A stretch of DNA of 8,130 nucleotides from Bacillota bacterium (GTDB lineage: Bacteria > Bacillota > Clostridia > Christensenellales > SZUA-584). Made by a program: the position numbers and the translations under genes. Shown piece by piece: positions 5,550 through 8,130 of this stretch (position 1 is its first letter; every line of letters begins with the position of its first letter). Location: the NCBI GenBank assembly GCA_023436525.1, contig JAEZIW010000145.1:1-8130 (forward strand), in the 5' to 3' direction. A model generated the notes under the pieces. It made no database searches, was not told where the DNA came from, and saw only the letters and a program-made list of their open reading frames with translations.

Positions 5550-6400
5550 AGAAAAACAGTGAGCCAAAAGCCGCGCTGACGGTATACTGCTACGACGGCA
5601 GCTTCGACGGGCTGCTGTGCTGCGTGTTTGAGAGCTACGAGAGCGGAGAGGTGCCCTCTGATGTGCTGCCCGAGGGGGCGGATTTGCCGTTGCTGCTGCC
5701 CGTGAAGGCCATTGAGACGGATGCGGCCAAGGCCGAGCGGGTGCAACTGTCTATACCCAAAAAGATGGGGCATTTGGCGCTGGATTTTGTGCGCAAAGCG
5801 TTTTTAACTTGCCACCCGAAAAAGGAGCTGCTGATACTTAAGTTTCTGAGGCTCGGGTATCAATATGGCGCGACGGTGATGGACAGGCTGACGGATGAAA
5901 CGGTGCACACGCTGACGACGGCTGTACGGCATGCAACGCATGAGGCGCATCTGTTTCAGGGGTTTATTCGGTTCTCGGAGGTCAATGGGGCGCTGGTGGC
6001 CGAGATTGAGCCGAAGAACATTGTGCTGCCGCTGATCGCGCCGCATTTTTGTGATCGGTATCCGGGGGAGAGGTTTTTGATTTATGACAGAACGCACGGC
6101 ATGGCGCTGATGTATCAGGAGGGAGAAGCGCGTATTTGCGATGTGGAGGCTTTTGAGCAGCCGCAGCCGGGTGAAGAGGAGAAGAAGTTTCGCGCATTGT
6201 GGCGGCTATTTTACGATACGATTGAGATTAAGGAGCGGCATAATCCGCGGTGCAGGATGAGCCACATGCCGAAGCGGTTTTGGAGCTGTATGACGGAGTT
6301 TGCGCGGGGGATGGAGAATGAAGGAATGGGCGAGCGCAAATCGACAGATGTTAAGCCGCTGACAAGCCGCAGCAGTGATGTAGGCTTAATAAGCCGTTAA
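5528..6400 (+). CDS. TIGR03915/DUF4130-like partner of the radical-SAM protein
   Basis: A 290-residue protein. The ATG at 5528 follows AGGAGGAG (5512-5519) by 8 bases and lies inside the end of the radical-SAM gene, so the two are probably translationally coupled. Seen: N-terminal YDGSFDGLLCCVFESY (about 22-37), a helical middle (about 78-115, ALDFVRKAFLTCHPKKELLI), then PLIAPHFCDRYPGERFLIYD (about 168-187) and the C-terminal block LWRLFYDTIEIKERHNPR with MPKRFW (about 224-252). These match the 'probable DNA metabolism protein' family that accompanies the radical-SAM family; its biochemistry is unknown. No uracil-DNA-glycosylase domain follows, unlike the fused versions. The last ~30 residues after MTEFARGMENEG are low-complexity and polar, and seem to lie beyond the family core. 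The block rich in basic and aromatic residues could contact nucleic acid, but that is inference. Confidence 0.88.
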   Translation: MPDRRAVKKNSEPKAALTVYCYDGSFDGLLCCVFESYESGEVPSDVLPEGADLPLLLPVKAIETDAAKAERVQLSIPKKMGHLALDFVRKAFLTCHPKKELLILKFLRLGYQYGATVMDRLTDETVHTLTTAVRHATHEAHLFQGFIRFSEVNGALVAEIEPKNIVLPLIAPHFCDRYPGERFLIYDRTHGMALMYQEGEARICDVEAFEQPQPGEEEKKFRALWRLFYDTIEIKERHNPRCRMSHMPKRFWSCMTEFARGMENEGMGERKSTDVKPLTSRSSDVGLISR

Positions 6401-6506
6401 GTCAGTAATGATTCGTTTCGAAAAATTGAGAATGACCCGACGTACGCTGGTTAATAGCATTCTATTGGACATAGGCAACCATATAAACCAACAATTCGAC
6501 AAAATA

Positions 6507-6534
6507 TTGCTTTAGTTCAGATATAAGTTATAAT
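6507..6534 (+). promoter_or_regulatory. Promoter of the small membrane protein gene
   Basis: A perfect -10 TATAAT (6529-6534) is preceded 16 bases upstream by a poor -35 candidate TTGCTT (6507-6512). It lies 32 bases before the start codon in an AT-rich stretch. The rest of the 6401-6566 gap shows nothing else I can name, and no clear terminator follows the radical-SAM operon. Confidence 0.55.
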
Positions 6535-6566
6535 GTATACAAATATCCCAACCGAAGGAGCTTTTT

Positions 6567-6782
6567 ATGGCGGGATTCTCTATAATATTATTTGCTTGGT
6601 ATGTTCTTTATATCATTCAAGCGTTTTTGGGATTTGGAACCGCTTACAGATATACAAAGGCCAATGGTGATAATGGTGTTTCATTATATGGATGGCTGCT
6701 GTTATTTATGTTAGCCGGAGCAGTGCCGGGTTTGGGCATTTATCTGTGGCGCAGATCTAAAGAACTTGACGAGAAGATTTGA
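6567..6782 (+). CDS. Small two-helix membrane protein, function unknown
   Basis: A 71-residue protein. The start is supported by AAGGAG (6555-6560), 6 bases before the ATG, and by an upstream TATAAT box. Seen: a first hydrophobic segment at about 4-25 (FSIILFAWYVLYIIQAFLGF), a polar charged turn (RYTKANGDNG), a second hydrophobic segment at about 41-60 (YGWLLLFMLAGAVPGLGIYL), and a charged end (WRRSKELDEKI). The basic residues after the second helix suggest that end faces the cytosol. I do not recognise the family. It is an isolated gene with no evident functional link to the operon before it or the regulator after it. Confidence 0.75.
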   Translation: MAGFSIILFAWYVLYIIQAFLGFGTAYRYTKANGDNGVSLYGWLLLFMLAGAVPGLGIYLWRRSKELDEKI

Positions 6783-6910
6783 AGATACTACATGTCCACG
6801 ATCAAAGTCGTAAATATCCTATGTAATCGAACAATCCGGCTTCTTCTTCAGCACGCCCACAACCCGATAGACCGGTACCCGTGGGGCGAATTTTCGTCTG
6901 ACTCCATGTA

Positions 6911-7843
6911 TTAACTTTCGTATAGGGCGGCTATATCATGTATTCTGCGCTTCATTTCTGTGCGGATATGTAACGGCTCTAAACACTCGCATTGATCCCC
7001 AAAACTGAAAAGAATATTGTAGTGGTAATCGTTCTCTATGAAAGGAAGACTGACAATGTAATGCTCATCACCGTCCGGCGAAAAGTGTTCATCGGTGCAA
7101 TAATCAAGGGCCCTGTCTAAGATGGATTTATGAATACGAATTTTGATTTTTGTTTGCATCGTTGCCAAAACATCAGCAAAATCTAACTGCGGTTTTTGAT
7201 AGTCTCGTGGCGTAAAAGATTCCTTTAGTATTTGCAGGTTTGATGTGCGGGATAGTTTAAAAAGCCTAAAATCATTTCTATTATAGCAATACCCTTGTAA
7301 GTACCAATGACTGCTTTTCAATACAAGCTGATACGGCTCGGCTGTTCGTGCGGTTTTATTTCCGTAGCGGTCTGCATAGTCAAACGATAATAGCTTGCTT
7401 TCCTGTAAAGCTGTTTTGATAATTTCTAAATAGGGTTGTATGTTCCTGTTGCCCATCCACGGGCTTAAATCGATATATATTTGATTTGCTGCTAATTCAA
7501 TGTCCTTCGCTCGGTCGGCGGGGATAAAGCTCTTGACTTTCGCAAGGGCGTTTACCAGTTCATCACCTCGTATCATGTCCGAAAGACCGGAGAGCCCCAT
7601 CAAGATAGCGGAAAGGTCGCCAGTCGAAAAAACTTTTTTGTCGATCTTGTATTCCTGCATAATTTCAAAGCCGCCGCCCACTCCTGATATGGAGCGAACA
7701 GGAATGCCCGCCATGTTGATCGTGTCTATGTCGCGATAGATCGTGCGGGGTGAAACTTCAAACATATCAGCTAACTCCTGGGCGCCTATACGCTGTTTAT
7801 CAAGGAGTATCATAATCATGCTAACAAGCCTGTCAACTTTCAT
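6911..7843 (-). CDS. YafY-like HTH/WYL-domain transcriptional regulator
   Basis: A 310-residue cytosolic DNA-binding regulator. Seen: an N-terminal winged helix-turn-helix (about 1-60) with recognition segment SPRTIYRDIDTIN (31-43) and the GVGGGFE wing (54-60). A WYL domain follows (about 140-210) with FDYADRYGN (154-162), the signature W180-Y181-L182 in HWYLQGYC, and the arginine-bearing FRLFKLSR (192-199). A WCX-like C-terminal region runs about 231-310. WYL domains are known to sense ligands, in some cases nucleic acids or nucleotides. The start ATG at 7841-7843 is chosen because AAGGCGG lies about 7 bases upstream and the HTH begins there as usual. A longer frame reaching 7987 would add 48 residues that run through the promoter region. 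It is divergent from a hydrolase gene, and TGTTG/CAACA repeats overlap its promoter, suggesting autoregulation and local control. Confidence 0.93.
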   Translation of the reverse strand: MKVDRLVSMIMILLDKQRIGAQELADMFEVSPRTIYRDIDTINMAGIPVRSISGVGGGFEIMQEYKIDKKVFSTGDLSAILMGLSGLSDMIRGDELVNALAKVKSFIPADRAKDIELAANQIYIDLSPWMGNRNIQPYLEIIKTALQESKLLSFDYADRYGNKTARTAEPYQLVLKSSHWYLQGYCYNRNDFRLFKLSRTSNLQILKESFTPRDYQKPQLDFADVLATMQTKIKIRIHKSILDRALDYCTDEHFSPDGDEHYIVSLPFIENDYHYNILFSFGDQCECLEPLHIRTEMKRRIHDIAALYES

Positions 7844-7876
7844 CTGATAGCCGCCTTCAAAAAAATTCTTGTTATC

Positions 7877-7905
7877 ACTATAGATTGTTGCCATACTGTT
7901 GTCAA
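7877..7905 (-). promoter_or_regulatory. Promoter of the WYL regulator
   Basis: On the - strand a perfect -35 TTGACA (7900-7905) and a -10 TATAGT (7877-7882, 5 of 6) are separated by 17 bases. The -35 box lies inside the TGTTG-T-CAACA palindrome, so a protein bound there would compete with RNA polymerase. The 7843 start lies 33 bases downstream of the -10. Confidence 0.82.
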
Positions 7906-7909
7906 CAAT
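7884..7909. promoter_or_regulatory. Candidate operator of the WYL regulator
   Basis: ATTGTTG (7884-7890) and CAACAAT (7903-7909) form a perfect 7-bp inverted repeat with a 12-base spacer. A further TGTTG at 7897-7901 pairs with CAACA (7903-7907) as an 11-bp odd palindrome. TGTTG therefore occurs twice in direct orientation 11 bp apart, about one helical turn. The cluster lies in the shared divergent promoter region. That the adjacent regulator binds here is inferred. Confidence 0.55.
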
Positions 7910-7916
7910 GACGAGG

Positions 7917-7922
7917 TATAAT
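7917..7922 (+). promoter_or_regulatory. -10 box of the isochorismatase-family gene
   Basis: A perfect TATAAT lies 39 bases before the start codon, with no recognisable -35 at 16-18 bases upstream; that position falls in the TGTTG repeat cluster. A promoter with a good -10 and a missing -35 is compatible with activation by a bound regulator, but this is inference. Confidence 0.55.
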
Positions 7923-7961
7923 AAAAACAATAAATCAATCGACCTATCAGGAGGGAACACT

Positions 7962-8130
7962 ATGCAGAATAAAGCCTTAGTCATCATCGATATTCAAAAT
8001 GACATTACAAAGAATTACAAAGGTATTATTGACAATATCAATAAAGCTATTGATTGGGCCGTCAATAATCATATTCATGTGGTTTATATTAGGCATGAAA
8101 ATTTATCAGACGGCACGAGGACTTTTAAGC
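7962..8130 (+). CDS. Isochorismatase-family cysteine hydrolase, 3' truncated by window edge
   Basis: The first 56 codons are present; the frame is open to the end of the window. The start ATG follows AGGAGGG (7949-7955) by 6 bases. Seen: ALVIIDIQNDI at 5-15, with D10 in the position of the catalytic aspartate of the Asp-Lys-Cys triad, and the next core strand HIHVVYIRHEN (about 37-47). The expected Lys and Cys lie beyond the window. Known: the family includes isochorismatases, nicotinamidases and various amidases acting in the cytosol, and the substrate cannot be told from this fragment. It is transcribed divergently from the WYL regulator, which probably controls it. Confidence 0.88.
   Translation, partial: MQNKALVIIDIQNDITKNYKGIIDNINKAIDWAVNNHIHVVYIRHENLSDGTRTFK

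Noticed and set aside
5213..5773. A 186-codon - strand frame across the radical-SAM/DUF4130 junction
   Set aside because: Antisense to two well-supported overlapping genes; GC-rich codon bias explains the lack of stops.
6852..6892. GC-rich imperfect hairpin (CGCCCAC pairing with GTGGGGCG with a bulge) followed by AATTTT
   Set aside because: Twenty-base loop, bulged stem and a weak T tract; it could terminate the membrane-protein transcript, but support is too thin to list.
6792..6914. A 40-codon + strand frame after the small membrane protein
   Set aside because: No ribosome binding site, unremarkable composition, and it ends inside the regulator gene.
7844..7987. A 48-residue N-terminal extension of the WYL regulator
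   Set aside because: It would run through the divergent promoter, the repeat cluster and the start of the hydrolase; the ATG at 7843 has a ribosome binding site and begins at the HTH domain.

Overview
The window looks like chromosomal DNA from a Gram-positive anaerobe, most likely a member of the Clostridia. Four things point that way: strong AGGAG-type ribosome binding sites, consensus sigma-A promoters, a Bacillus/Clostridium-type LexA box (GAAC-N4-GTTC), and the gene families present (EF-G-like paralogue, zinc ribbon + DUF2007 protein, paired radical-SAM/DUF4130 genes, WYL regulator). I cannot assign genus or species. No rRNA, tRNA, CRISPR array, transposase, integrase or phage gene is visible. 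Base composition is patchy by eye: the radical-SAM pair is GC-rich with many GCG/CGC/CTG codons, while the zinc-ribbon gene, the small membrane protein and the right end are AT-richer.

Left part (1-2514, + strand). The window opens inside a gene for a translation-factor GTPase of the EF-G-like (FusA2) type, lacking only its first ~60 codons and closed by a strong intrinsic terminator (1911-1943). A separate promoter then drives a 163-residue protein with a zinc ribbon, a DUF2007-like domain and a C-terminal membrane segment.

Middle (2515-4006, - strand). A GNAT acetyltransferase starts from a near-perfect consensus promoter. Downstream on the same strand is a conserved hypothetical protein whose frame appears to break at a run of seven T; a coherent 27-residue C-terminal tail continues in the shifted frame. 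The stretch 2515-2618 between the converging genes holds nothing I can name. The 3938-4223 intergenic stretch holds the two divergent promoters (GNAT leftward, radical SAM rightward).

Centre-right (4150-6400, + strand) is the most interesting part. It is a two-gene operon with a 22-base overlap: a radical-SAM protein with a C-terminal helix-hairpin-helix DNA-binding motif (TIGR03916-like), and its usual partner, a TIGR03915/DUF4130-like 'probable DNA metabolism' protein. The promoter spacer contains a perfect 20-bp palindrome with a LexA/SOS operator at its centre, and a degenerate second copy lies 27 bp upstream. The sequence therefore argues for a DNA-damage-inducible radical-SAM DNA repair or modification system of unknown chemistry.

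Right part (6401-8130). A 71-residue two-helix membrane protein has its own promoter. A YafY-like HTH/WYL regulator (- strand) is divergent from an isochorismatase-family hydrolase that runs off the window end. Their 118-bp shared intergenic region carries a TGTTG/CAACA inverted-repeat cluster overlapping the regulator's -35 box, consistent with autoregulation and control of the hydrolase. Gaps 6401-6506 and 6783-6910 contain no gene I can support.
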